From Cryptomeria japonica (taxonomy: Eukaryota; Streptophyta; Pinopsida; Cupressales; Cupressaceae): DNA of 60,000 nucleotides. Shown piece by piece: positions 11,009 to 22,488 of the stretch. The DNA lies in assembly GCF_030272615.1 (NCBI RefSeq), contig NC_081412.1, forward strand, positions 38,882,911 through 38,942,910, given 5' to 3'. Numbering within the stretch: position 1 is the stretch's first letter; the number at the start of each line of letters is the position of its first letter. The notes below the pieces were generated by a model. That model ran no database searches and was not told the origin of the DNA. It saw nothing but the letters and a program-made list of their open reading frames with translations. The position numbers and the translations under genes were made by a program.

Positions 11009-12626
11009 AAATTGTGTTGGATGAATACTTGGTCTTAAATTGGTTTTGAATTTATTTAACAAGAAAACAAAGTAAGCACACAAAAACAATAATTTTGCCT
11101 AAAAAGGCACAAATAGGTGTGGGTATAAATCAACCCAAATCTTTGAACTTGTTGACCCTTTTTCAAATGCTTTTGTATGTTTTTTCCAAAAGCCTAAAGT
11201 TGGCTTAGTTTATCACTGGTCTGACACAAAATGAAGACACTTCAAACACTTTTTATCCCTAAGGTCAAATGGCCAATTACGATAATTTCCGCCCACATCT
11301 TGATATTTCTTCGATTTTGGTACTACATACCTTATGAATCTCGTCGTGGCAGGTAAGGATGTGATATACTAAGTCTTGCATGAGCATAATAGATAGATGA
11401 TTCCTATGGTGGGGGAGTCACCACTTTTATCAAGCTACAAGTAGCCTTTCAAAAAGCCTCATTTATACTCAAGGAAATATGTATGGTGAGCATCTTGCGA
11501 GAAAAACCATCTATGCTCTTGCACTAAACTTATCACAAATATCCTCATTCAATAGAATGGGTGGGTTTCTATATAAAAAGTGTCTAGTAATGTTTGATGT
11601 TTTTAGACATAAGTTCATTCTGCAGTGACTCACTTAAGAGCCTTGTAACTTGTAGTGGGGCCCATATGTCCTTTCGGCAAGTTACACTATAGGAACAGCT
11701 ATACCCAAGGCTACAGCTTTCGCTCTCACCTGATTTTTATAGCGGCTCAAAGGATTTACCGCATGAGGTCGTTCCCAAGAGTGATGTGTCTCTTGACAAA
11801 CCTCTCTTAAAAAGATAAAATTTTGATTATTACTAACACTTTTCTCTTGAACCTAGGACCACGAAAGCCAAGGGAGAGGATAGTGTGTGTTAGAAGTAGG
11901 ACCACTTGACAAACTTTGTACAAGCGTACCAATCACTGAAAACACTTGTTCTTTTTAACTGATTTTCATTGCATTGTGATCTAACTATTTGGAGATGTTG
12001 CTTCAACAAAAATGGTTTTCTTTTTAACTAAGATTTCAAAATGTTTGATACTTGACAAACTTTTGGAAAAAAAAAACTTCGTCAACAAAAATAAAGTTGT
12101 GTATCCTTTGTAGCAAAAAGGTAAATGTGAGGTTCTTTTTATGCATCAAATGAAAAGTTGAGTTTGTTTTAGTTGCACCAAATAGAAAATGTGAAGTTCT
12201 TTTTATCCTTTTGTACAAAAACAAGAAAGATGAAATTCTTTTTTTATGCACCAAATGAAAACTTGAGTTTGTTTTAGTTGCACCAAATAGAAAATGTGAA
12301 GTTCATTTTATCCCTTTGTGAAAAACAAGAAAGATGAAGTTCTTTTTTTATGCACCAAATGAAAAAGTTGAGTTTGTTTTAGTTGCACCAAATAAAAAAT
12401 GTGAAGTTCTTTTTATCCCTTTGTGAAAAACAAGAAAGATGAAGTTTTAAACCAAAGAAATTAAAATGTTTTAAACTAACTCCTTCCAAAACCTGCACAA
12501 AAAAAATTAGAAAATTTGCAACTAAAATATTCAAAATAAGTTAGTGCACATGGTGGGCTCACAAGCCTAAAAAAAATGTCCTTGAAGTTACAAAAGTGTT
12601 TGATTCACGTCGGGTTCACCAAATGA
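11009..12626 (-). other. Family G leader and primer-binding site, minus arm
   Basis: Reverse complement of the leader of the plus arm. It holds three copies of the ~107-bp tandem unit (12140-12450) against two in the plus arm. The primer-binding site lies at about 12609-12621 (reverse of TGGTGAACCCGACG). Short frames across the repeats are not genes. Confidence 0.75.
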
Positions 12627-14438
12627 TGTCATGGAAATGGGGACAAGGCAATAATAAAGTTCAATGTTAATAAGTTAGTTTCAACCATAAAACCAAAATA
12701 AAGAACTAAAAAGCATTCCAAACATACCAAAAGATATTTCAAAAAGCATGAAAGAAGTTTAACAAAACAAAAGAAAGGAGAAGAGTCTCCCTAAGATGCT
12801 TCCATGATGTCTTTTGATGCTTCTCCCTTGTTTCTCCCCTCTCCAAGTCCCAAATGAATGTAGCTCTCAACTTTTAGCACTAGCCATGGATGTCATATGG
12901 AGATTCAAGATGGTTGGATATGATAAATAAATGCTATGTAAGTATAGATAGTGATGCTATGAAAAAGTTATATGCTAATACCAATATAGCAACAATACTC
13001 TAATGCTTCCTTCTTTTCTTGAGGATAAGGGTTCTATTTATAGAAAAAATGGGGAAATGAAGGGTTAAGATTGAGCAATCTTAACGAGGGTTAGGATTGA
13101 AAGATATTCAATCCATGTGAGACTTTCAACCCAATCTCATGTTGACAAGTGTCACCATAAGGAGGCTTGAGAGGAGAGATAGGGAGTATTAAATGCTTGA
13201 GGGGACATGATGGTTACCCTAGGAGGTTGGGTTAGGGTTATGTTAATGGATATTCCTTTTATCCAAGGGATAAATGAATGTGCAAGGGTTAAATGGTTAC
13301 CTTAGTCAAAGAAATAAATGCTTTGAAGAGACCCATGAGTCAAAAGGATGGTTAAGTTAGAGGAAAGTCTCTAACCAAAGGTAAAAGGTGAGTTAACAAT
13401 AAATGGTTATGTAAGATCCTATAATTGTTTGGAAGACTTTAGAGGTTAACCATTTGAAGACATAAAGTTTTTAATGATTATTGAAGACTTTGAAGGATTT
13501 TGAGAAGTGGCTTCCTTTTATTTAGGAATGTGACAATGATTAGGATAAGATTAGGCTAATTAGAAGGAGTTAGAAGAATCTAGAAGGGATTTAGGCATGC
13601 AAGTGGATTTTGTAGGAGAATGCAAGTGGGAGGAATTTTGGGATTTTCAATTAAAATAAAAGCATTTATTTCAATTAAATGGTGTAATCTATATTTGGAT
13701 AGATATTTAAATAAATATTAATTTATTAAAATGTGAATATGAATTTTGGATTTTTATTTAAATAAATCTTAATTTATTTACATGAGAAAAAGGAAGATAA
13801 AGCATTAAATGCTTGAAGACTTTGAGGGAAACCATTAAAGGCTTAAGAAGACTCTAGAAAGAAGCCATTAAGTTTGAAGACTTTAAGGGAAACCAATAAG
13901 GCTTAAGAAGACTCTAAAAGGAAGCCATTAAGTTTGAAGACTTTAAGGGAAACCATTAAAGGCTTGAGAAGACTCTAGAAGGAAGGCATTAAATTTGAAT
14001 ACTTTAAGGGAAGCCATTAAAGGTTTCAAGTGGGTGAGGATAAATAGGATTTTAAATAAATAATTTATTTATTTAAAATAGTTGTGCAACGTGCATTTGT
14101 AGGAAAATGCAAGTGGGTGGAGGATAAAGGTGATTTAAATAAATGTTAATTTATTTAAATGTGAGAGATGGAATTTTGCGAGATTTAAACAAATATTAAT
14201 TTATTTAAATGTGAGAGAAGATTTAATTAAACAAATATGATTTATTTATTTAATTAATGGTCTGAATTTGGTTAAATGAATTAAATCAAATAAATTAAAT
14301 AATTTATTTAATTAATAGGAGAAGAGGGTTAAGATGAATTAATTAAATATTAATTTAATTAATTATTGATTGATGGTTAAATAATCAAATAAATACTAAA
14401 TATTCATTTAATTAAGTGGACAGATTTATGTGCCTAAA
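12627..14438 (-). mobile_element. Family G LTR, minus arm
   Basis: About 1,812 bp, the reverse complement of 7529-9302, with the TATA box at 13035-13042 and the 61-bp repeat at 13810-14040. It keeps a 30-bp AT-rich palindromic piece (about 14050-14085) that the plus arm lacks. The outer end is the U3 start. Confidence 0.85.
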
Positions 14439-14443
14439 ACATC
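14439..14443. repeat. Target-site duplication, right copy (ACATC)
   Basis: Pairs with GCATC at 7524-7528, four of five bases identical. Confidence 0.7.
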
Positions 14444-15765
14444 AACAAAGGTTGACGGGCCAAAAAGAGGATGAATTGAGGAAATTATTATGGCGGGGCA
14501 ACAAAGATGAAACAACATCTGCATGTGTATTAATGAGGTTCAATTTGCTACAGCTAGTTTGAAGAACACCAAAATGACCGATTTTGTGAGGATGCACAAA
14601 AAAATATAAATATAATGAATGAGCTCAAAGTTGAGATCCATGTACAGAAAAATTAGTCTCTGTGCGTTCGGCATAACTCTCAATTCAACCGTTGGATGTC
14701 AAGAAATTTTTGATATGTTTTAGGAAACCTAGTGTTCTAAATCCTCACTGGAATGATTTCCAAAAGTATATGTGGTTGGTAAGATATGGATAACAAAGTA
14801 CAACACTATCAAAATTATCAATGACAGTCACATTAATTGGGAGATACTTGGGTTTTTACACTCATAAACTCAAACACTTAGGAAAATGGACAAGTATTTT
14901 CACCTATAAATGAACAAGTATTCACCGAGACTAGCAAGGGAAATTATGTATTCAAATATTTGAGCTTTATTTCCCTAAAGGTGAGAATTGTATTCACGGG
15001 ATTGTTAAGTGAGAAGGAAATAAATAATATTTTCAAGAATCGGTTATGGGAACCAAGAAGTGACTACGGGGGATTATTTATTGAAAGGATTTTACAGACA
15101 AGGGAGAAGGCTTCTTCTTTTTCCAGAAGTCTGTGTGTTGAAGGGAAGGAAGAAATATTTTATATGAATGTAACAAGGGAATAAGGGGTGGATATTTTAT
15201 TTTTCGGGCATTAATTTTGTGTAGGGTATTATGACCTTTGAGCCCCTTTTTCTGTGTATTTAATAAAGAGAAATATATGAGGATCTTTGTGTTCAAGTAT
15301 ATTCTCTCTAACTGAGATTAACCTGTGAATTATCTCAGTCATTTTTAAATGTTGTTATGCTTAATTTCATTATATGTTTGTCTATAAAACTTGTGGGTTT
15401 TATTCATCCACATGTTTGTAGTAAAATGTCATTGTCTTTTGTTCCCCTAAAATGAGAAGTTGAATAAATGGTCTTGGTATCATTTGTTTATTTCTCTCTC
15501 AGTTATTAAATTTGAAATCGCATTCATGCCATGCTGATGGGTGAATGTTAGTGTGCCTTTGTGTCTTCTGGTTAAACACATATCCAATATTTTATTTATC
15601 TTAAATCAAACAAAGAGAGTTGTACCTTCACATCAAAATTCAGAGAGTACTTGCACAAATCCATTGCAAGTGACTCAACTGTTAGTCTTAGATTTTGTTC
15701 TCCAATTTGGGCATTCAAGAGTCATTTTAAAGCATTTGTAAAAGGGACAAATATGTATGCTAACA
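14444..15765 (+). mobile_element. LTR A of the A/B element, right part
   Basis: Continues LTR A after the palindromic insertion and matches 18442-19787. An AATAAA polyadenylation-like signal lies near 15260 (TATTTAATAAAGAG). The LTR ends GCTAACA at 15765, just before the primer-binding site. The short frame 14960-15184 has a partner in LTR B (18909-19205), but it is explained by LTR identity. Confidence 0.75.
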
Positions 15766-15771
15766 TATTTT

Positions 15772-15789
15772 TGGCGACTTTGTTGGGGA
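15772..15789 (+). promoter_or_regulatory. Primer-binding site of A/B element
   Basis: TGGCGACTTTGTTGGGGA lies six bases after the LTR end and resembles the TGGCGACTCTGCTGGGGA class common in plant gypsy-type elements. It identifies LTR A as the 5' LTR of the unit that follows. Confidence 0.7.
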
Positions 15790-15859
15790 TTCGAAATCAA
15801 AGATTCATGCTTTTCTTTCTCCAATTTTTTTTATTATCTCCATGTATGCAGGATATGCC

Positions 15860-17311
15860 ATGCTCAATCCAAGAAATATGAGAAAGGGGAAAAGACCAAA
15901 CCCTACCATCCTAGAAATTCTTGAGGTGGATGATAAAGTATTACATGACTTCTAGGATCACTACAAGAAAATCATTTATCATGTTGTGAAGACTAATATA
16001 AGTATGGAAGATGACCATGCATCTACATTGTTGTGGAGGAGCCTTTGTGTAAGGTTTCACAAGCTGAAAGAGTTGGAAGAAATAATGCATCAGTTTCAAG
16101 CTCACAAGAAGAGAATATCATAGCTTAAACAGGAGTTAGGAGTTGTAGAGGATGAAGAGGTCAAGCCAAGAAAATAATTTAGAAAGAAGCCTACAACTGA
16201 AGAGTTAAATGAAGAAAATGATCAAATGTTACAATATATTTAACATGCATTCAAAGGGAGTATTTGTGAAGCTGAAAAGAATAAATTAAATCCCTCTAAA
16301 GATCACTGATCTTCTCTGTTGTTGAAATTTGTGTATCAAAGGTGTTATAACCTTAAGAATCTTGATCAAAATATTTTTACTACAGCTTAAAGACCCAAGG
16401 AAAAATTAGAAAGTAAGGAACCAGTGTCTTATATTTTCTCAGTTCTTGGAGAAAATGATCTTGAGTCAACATTGATTGAGCCACCTGTGTCTTGGAATCA
16501 CAATCAAAAGAAAAGAAACGTGTGTCGGGATGAAGGTATGGAGCTTGAATCTTTTTCAGCATGTAAAGAAGAAAGTTCCCCTGATGTTGAAATCAAACCG
16601 GTTGCATTCACTTATGGCTCAACAATAATCATTGCTACATTTGAAAATAATGGAACAACAACAACTGTGATAGAAGAACAATTTGAAAAGCCAAGAAATG
16701 AGATTACTTGGAGCGAGCTCAATCCACTATGTTTTCCTACAAGATTTTGTGAAGAGTATGTGGTTGGAATCAATCCTCTATTTCAGCTATATAATTTCCA
16801 ATCAACTAATGAAAACCTTATTTCTTCTCCTAACAAAGAAGACATTGGGAAAGATATAAAACAAGGTGAAAATAGTCAAGTTGTTGAAATATTGTCGCCT
16901 CAAGAACTATTGAAAGTTTCAGCAAATACTTTTTCTCATGAAGAAGAAATTATATCTCAATTCTTGTCGGAAATTGAAGAAGGAGATGCTCCTACAAAAA
17001 ATTTAGGTATTAGTCCATTCCATACCCTGGTTTCAGATAAAGAATTTTTCGATTTAATTTCAGCAAAGAATGATGAAGTTGTTCTAGCTACGTTGGACCC
17101 TATGCTTGATGAAGTCCCTCTCCATTCCCAACTTGATGTGGATACTATGAGTCATTTTAAATATGGTGATCTTAATGGTAGAGACATTGAAGTTGGTGCC
17201 ATCATTTCTTCTAAAATCTCTAAATGTTATTTGCAATCAGAAACTAAAGAGGGTTTGAGTGATGCCACAGGAAGAGTTTTAGAAGGCTCAAAAATTTATG
17301 ATGAAACATGA
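15860..17311 (+). pseudogene. Single frame of a non-autonomous LTR element, function unknown; second half open
   Basis: One frame runs from the ATG at 15860 to the stop at 17309-17311, about 483 codons, with six in-frame stops, all in the first 177 codons (first at 15953, last at 16388). From 16391 it is open for 306 codons. The first part is rich in Lys/Glu with helical stretches (for example RFHKLKELEEIMHQFQAHKK) and may be a gag-like coiled coil. The second part is acidic, Ser/Glu/Asn-rich, and shows no zinc knuckle, protease, RT or integrase motif that I recognise. It is the only coding content between the two 2.3-kb LTRs, so the element must depend on others for its enzymes. It could be a diverged gag or a captured host sequence. 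Confidence 0.55.
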
Positions 17312-17429
17312 CTTTTTGGGCATGAATGTGTTTTCACAAAATTTGTGCATACTATTAGTTTGTTGTTCAGCATTGAGGAGGTTGCCAGAGGACAACAGTT
17401 TTGGGCCACACGAAAAAGACACAATTCAT

Positions 17430-19787
17430 TGTTGAGAAAATGCTCCTACTTCTCCCAGTTGGTAAATGGTTTTGTGTAAGTGTTTCTAGGCTCTACTTCT
17501 TGAGGTGGGACTTTCCTACCTCTATATATTTGTGAATACGGTTTTGGCTTTCCAAATTTTTTGTTGTGTTGGTTTGGTGTCAGTTTTGTCATGTTGAGTG
17601 TTTCCCTACTCCCCTCCACTCATCTGCAAGAAGCTCCCTATGCTTTGTTTGTCTTGACTTTGTTACCCAATGGCTAGGCACTATTCTTCTTCTTTACCAG
17701 AGACATGCTATATTCTATGTGTCCTTTCAGTCCATATCCCCAGACAAATCTAGTTGTTGGCTTGCCTATGGTCTCCCAAATTTAAAATTTTAAAGCCAAG
17801 CCCCATCTCATGACCAAAGGTGAAATTTGCACTCTTTTCCCTTAATCATTTTTCCCATCACCTCTTTGTAATGATGGCATTCCATAAAAGGAAGCATTTG
17901 AAGGAATTGTTGAACTACCGAATCAACAGGAAAAGGTTCAAAGGTACAAGTTCAATTTCAGAGGTTCAATCTTTCAAAGTCCATTGAGTCAAAGTGCATG
18001 AGTTCAAAGGATTCATATAGTTTAGAGAGTTCACTCGGTTCAATACTTCAATAGATTTGGTAATTGAAAAACACAAGGTCAATTTTGAAGGTTCAAAATG
18101 GTTCTTCACAAATACTGTGAATTTGTAGCTCCATGAAAATGTATCAACAGCCCGATAAGGCATTCCCTATTGTTTTATATGAATAAGTATTGGTAAATGG
18201 AAAAAGTGGCCAATTCATTCCCTGCTTTGATAGAAGGATTCTTGTGATTGTAAGATGACTTATTCAAAAATACAGAAAAATGATGTTGCTATGCCTTGTA
18301 CTTGTCCTACAAGTCTTCTTTAGTGACACATTAAAATATGTCAATTATGCGATACTAAGCACCGAAAGTGGGCTTGTATCTGTTGTGAGAAGATTCATTA
18401 TAAACAACACACACTCCTCCATTATTATTTCCATATTGCATCAACTAAGATTGATGGGCCAAAAAGAGGATGAATTGAAGAAATTATTATGGTGGGGCAA
18501 CAAAGATGAAACAACGTCTTCATGTGTATTAATGAGGTTCAATTTGCTGCAGCTAGTTTGAAGAACACCAAAATGGTCGATTTTGGGAGGATGCACAAAA
18601 ATTTATAAATATAATGAATGAGCTCAAAATGGAGATCCATGTACAGAAAAATCAGTATTTGTGCAGGGGGCATAACTCTCAATTAAACCGTTTGATCTCA
18701 AGGAATTTTTGATATGTTTTAGGAAACCTAGTCTTCTAAATCCTCATCGGAACAATTTCTAAAAGTATATATGGTTCGTAAGATATGGATAATAGACTAC
18801 AACACTTTCAAAATTGTCAATGACTATTGCATTAATTGGGTGATATTTGGGTTTTTACTCTCATAAACTCAAACACTTAGGAAAATGGACAAGTATTTTC
18901 ACCTATAAGTGAACATTTATTCACCGATAAGTGAACATGTATTCATCGAGACTAGTAAGGGAAATTATGTATTAAAATATTTGAGCTTTATTTCCCTAAA
19001 GGTGAGAATTATATTCATGGGAATGTTAAGTGAGAAGGAAATAAATAATATTTTCAAGAATCAGTTATGGGAACCAAGAAGTGACTATGAGGGATTATTT
19101 ATTGAAAGGGTTTTACAGACAAAGGAGAAGGCTTCTTCTTTTTCTAGAAGTTTGTGTGCTGAAGAGAAGGAGGAAATATTTTATATGAATGTAATGGGGG
19201 AATAAGGGGTGGATATCTTATTTTCAGGCATTAATTTTGTGCAGGGTATTATGGCCTTTGAGCCCCTTTTTCTGTGTATTTAATAAAGAGAGAAATATAT
19301 GGAGATCTTTGTGTACAAGTAAATTCTCTCTGACTGAGATTAATCTATGAATTATCTTAGTCATTTTTAAATGTTGTTCTACTTAATTTCATTATATGTA
19401 TGTCTATAAAACTTGTGGGTTTTATTCATCCACATGTTTGTAGTAAAATGTCATTGTCTTTTGTTCCCCTGAAATGGGAAGTTGAATAAATGGTCTTGGT
19501 GTCATTTATTTATTTCTCTCTCAGTTATTAAATCTAAAATCACATTCATGTCATGCTAATGGGTGAATGTTAGTGTGCCTTTGTGTCTTCTAGTTAAAGA
19601 CATGTCTAGTATTTTATTTATTTTAAATCAAACGAAGGGAGTTGTACCTTCACATCAAAATTCAGAGAGCACTTGCACAAATCCATTGCAAGTGACTCAA
19701 CTGTTAGTCTCCGATTTTGTTCTCCAATTTGGGCATTCAAGAGTCATTTTAAAGCATTTGTAAAAGGGACAAATTTGTATGTTGACA
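17430..19787 (+). mobile_element. LTR B of the A/B element (3' LTR)
   Basis: About 2.36 kb, matching LTR A and ending GTTGACA at 19787. It is uninterrupted, and at 18431-18450 shows the empty form of the site occupied by the palindromic element in LTR A. An AATAAA signal is near 19280. The next base begins family D sequence. Confidence 0.75.
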
Positions 19788-19788
19788 G

Positions 19789-20168
19789 GACCTTAGAGGT
19801 AGTATGATACATTAGAATATGATTGAATTTGAGAGCTTAACCACAGAGTATGTGATGTTTTCCATGGTAATGTAGGAAAGAGTGTATATACAAGCAAGTT
19901 GAATTAGATGTATATCTATCATTTTAAGGGTGCATATAGATGTTAAGGAAGTGTTTTCATCTCTTAACAGTATAGGCTATGATGATCATACATTATGATA
20001 TGTTTACTTTTGCATAAGGTATTCAGTAGAGAATTTTTGCTCTGCAAGCATACTTGTGGTATGATGGTTTTAGTTAAACTTAATATGAGTGTTATGACTA
20101 ACATGTTCTTGTTGTTCCTATCTTAGTCTTGTGACTTCTAGGAGTAAGTCGAACCCTAGGGGGGAGGA
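19789..20168 (+). other. 3' internal tail of family D element, copy 1
   Basis: It matches 22109-22488 closely, starting at GACCTTAGAGGTAGTATG. It ends with a polypurine tract (CCTAGGGGGGAGGA) right before the LTR at 20169. No coding frame is supported. Confidence 0.7.
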
Positions 20169-21087
20169 TGTAATGCCCCTTCCTCATTCATACTCTACTT
20201 AACCCAGTTGACTTTTTCCATTGTTATGAGACTCGATGATACTCTCTAATGTAATAACTTTTATCGTGATTCTAGGATGTGATTTTAATTATGCATTTCA
20301 TCTCTATGGATGTTTAGAAGTTAGAATTATATGCTCATGTACAGACCTTGGACTGACATATCTACTCTATGTATGAGATATATCTTGTGTTCGTCTTCTT
20401 GTATGGGTATGAGTTTGTATGGGGTGCGAGGGGATGATCCATTGATCTTCTATCACCCTCTTTGGAGGGACACGGGATGCCACAACTCTTCTCTGCCAAT
20501 GTGCTTGTAAATGTTGGAGATTGTTTGGTTTTCCTTTGAGCCTCTTGTGGTTATAACCTAGTGAGTCTCTCTTGTGATGGTAGTCTTGTGAATCTCTTGT
20601 GAGTCATGTTGGTACCTCATATGCTTGCTTCCATCTTGTGGATCTACTAATACCTCCTAGCATGGGGGGTGGACCTTGTGGTACCACATGGTTGGGTGGA
20701 GTTCTATTCACACCCATTAGGTTTTGTTCATCTTGCTTCGTGATCATGATGGCTCATGGAAAGATTAAAGACTCTCATATTGATGAAGATCTATGTATTT
20801 ATTCTTGTGTGTACTCTTGAAAATTATATCATATGGATCCATTATAATATAATTTGATGATCGTATGTATATTCTCATGGATATGTAATGTGTATCTTGA
20901 TCCTTGTAATTATCGGGTTTAAATGTTTAGTGATGCTACTTGTGGTCATGTATGTTGGGTTTATTGTTATTGCTTAGTGACAGCATTGTGACACCTTGAG
21001 GACTTGTGTTAGCTATTATTTAAACATCTTGTCTTATCTTATTGCGTGTAGCTTATTGCATATGTATAATTTATCTTTAAAAAAAAT
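20169..21087 (+). mobile_element. Family D LTR, copy 1
   Basis: About 920 bp from TGTAATGCCCC after the polypurine tract to the end of the match with copy 2, an A-run near 21087. TGTAATG-CCC is a common start for plant gypsy LTRs. The 3' end is set only by loss of similarity. A frame at 20599-20820 has a counterpart in copy 2 but is not considered a gene. Confidence 0.65.
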
Positions 21088-22108
21088 ATTTGCTGGGATC
21101 TCCAGATAAGATTATGCCCATAGTCTGGTTGGTGTGCATAGTCCTTCCTTTGTATCTTTTCCTTTCTTGCATATGTTCTCTTACATCTAGAATTTTTACT
21201 TGAACTTTCACACGTACAAAAAAATAGCATTATAAGTAATGTGGTTAACTTAATAACCTAAGGTGTCTAGTATACATTCTCTAACATACTCAAGACACAT
21301 GATCTTGGGTGATGTGTAGCGGTTACTCCCTTTAGTGTGGCCGAAATTGGTCACCTCGCTTGAGATTTCCTTTGTTGTGTTAGTAATTTCTTTGATTTAC
21401 TTATGAATTGTATTTTGTGACAATGGGGCTAGAATTGTTCTTTTGAAATTTCTTATGAAAGGAAGGATCACTAAATTCTCTTTTCCTTCCATTTATTTTA
21501 TGACACTTGTCATGTTGTAGTGTTGTTGGTTGTTGAAATCACCGACATTTTTCATTATTTAATGTTGCGCTTGACAGTTTTGTTTCTTGATTTTTTTTTC
21601 TCTTTTGAGGCTCTAGTGGTCTTTTTGAATGTTTGTTTTAGCTGGCCCTAGTTGTGTGTTAAGTGTCATTTCTATCATGTTCGCTTGAACCTCTGGTGGT
21701 GTGCTAAGGGGGAACACTACGGAGATTGGATCTAGGCATGTTGGGTAAAAAAATAGTATTGACGGTAATTTAAGGAAATAAAAGTGTATTCTCTATGATG
21801 AAGTTCATCTATAACCATTTGGATTGTAGAAAATATTAGGAAGAAGTGTGAATTGGATTAAGTAGATTGTATTAAATGCATGAGATAAATTTAATAACCT
21901 GATGACCTATTGTTTGATGTGTGTTTTGGGATGCCTATAGACATGGATTCTCTTGTAATTAAGTTGGCATTAGATGGTTAATGTACGTAAATATATTCAC
22001 TACCACTCTTAGATTGAGATTGTATTGTGCCTTATGATTGGTGTTTGGTGTTGATGTTGATATGACATGTATTGTGAACCCTTCTTCTTTCAATGTGTAT
22101 GCATTATT
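21088..22108 (+). other. Short internal region between family D LTRs
   Basis: About 1 kb with no open frame longer than about 60 codons and no gag or pol motif. I could not identify a standard primer-binding site after LTR D1. It may be the leader of a heavily deleted element or of a very small non-autonomous one. Confidence 0.45.
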
Positions 22109-22488
22109 GACCTTAGAGGTAGTATGATACATTAGAATATGATTGAATTTTAGAGCTTAACCGAAGAGTATGCGATGTTTGCCCTGGTAACGTAGGAAAG
22201 AGTGTATATGTAAGAAGTTGAACTAGATGTATGTATGTCATTTTAAAGGTGCATATAGATGTTAAGGAAGTTTTTTCATCTCTGAATAGTGCAGGTTACG
22301 ATGATTATACATTGTGATATGTTTACTTTTGGATAAGGTATTCAGTAGAGAACTTTTGTTCTGCAAGCATACTTGTGGTATGATGGTTTTAGTTAAACTT
22401 AATATGAGTGTTATGACTAACATGTTCTTGTTGTTCATGTCTTAGGCTTGTGACTTCTAGGAGTAAGTCAAACCCTAGGGGGGAGGGA
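22109..22488 (+). other. 3' internal tail of family D element, copy 2
   Basis: Second copy of 19789-20168. It ends with a polypurine tract (CCTAGGGGGGAGGGA) directly before LTR D2. Confidence 0.7.

Larger units (their letters stand above)
7529..14438. mobile_element. Palindromic gypsy (family G) insertion with two inverted U3 ends
   Basis: The insertion consists of a plus-oriented arm (LTR plus leader, 7529-10815) and a minus-oriented arm (11009-14438) of the same gypsy family, with a 193-bp spacer from the minus arm only. Both outer ends are the U3 start of the LTR (TGTAGACACATAAATC type; here decayed to TATAGACAC on the left and to TGCCTAAA on the right). Both arms read inward through U5, primer-binding site and leader. 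A 5-bp target duplication with one mismatch flanks the whole, and LTR B supplies an unoccupied copy of the site, so it behaves as one integration event. The arms share about 92-95% identity by eye. No gag or pol is present. An ordinary LTR element would have one U3 and one U5 outer end. Confidence 0.8.

Noticed and set aside
7529-14438. Palindrome as an assembly artefact
   Set aside because: The arms differ by several percent and by repeat unit number, the centre is asymmetric, and a target duplication plus empty site are present. It remains worth confirming with spanning reads.
18909-19205. 98-codon frame in LTR B with a relative in LTR A (14960-15184)
   Set aside because: Explained by LTR identity, with stops and start at different places.
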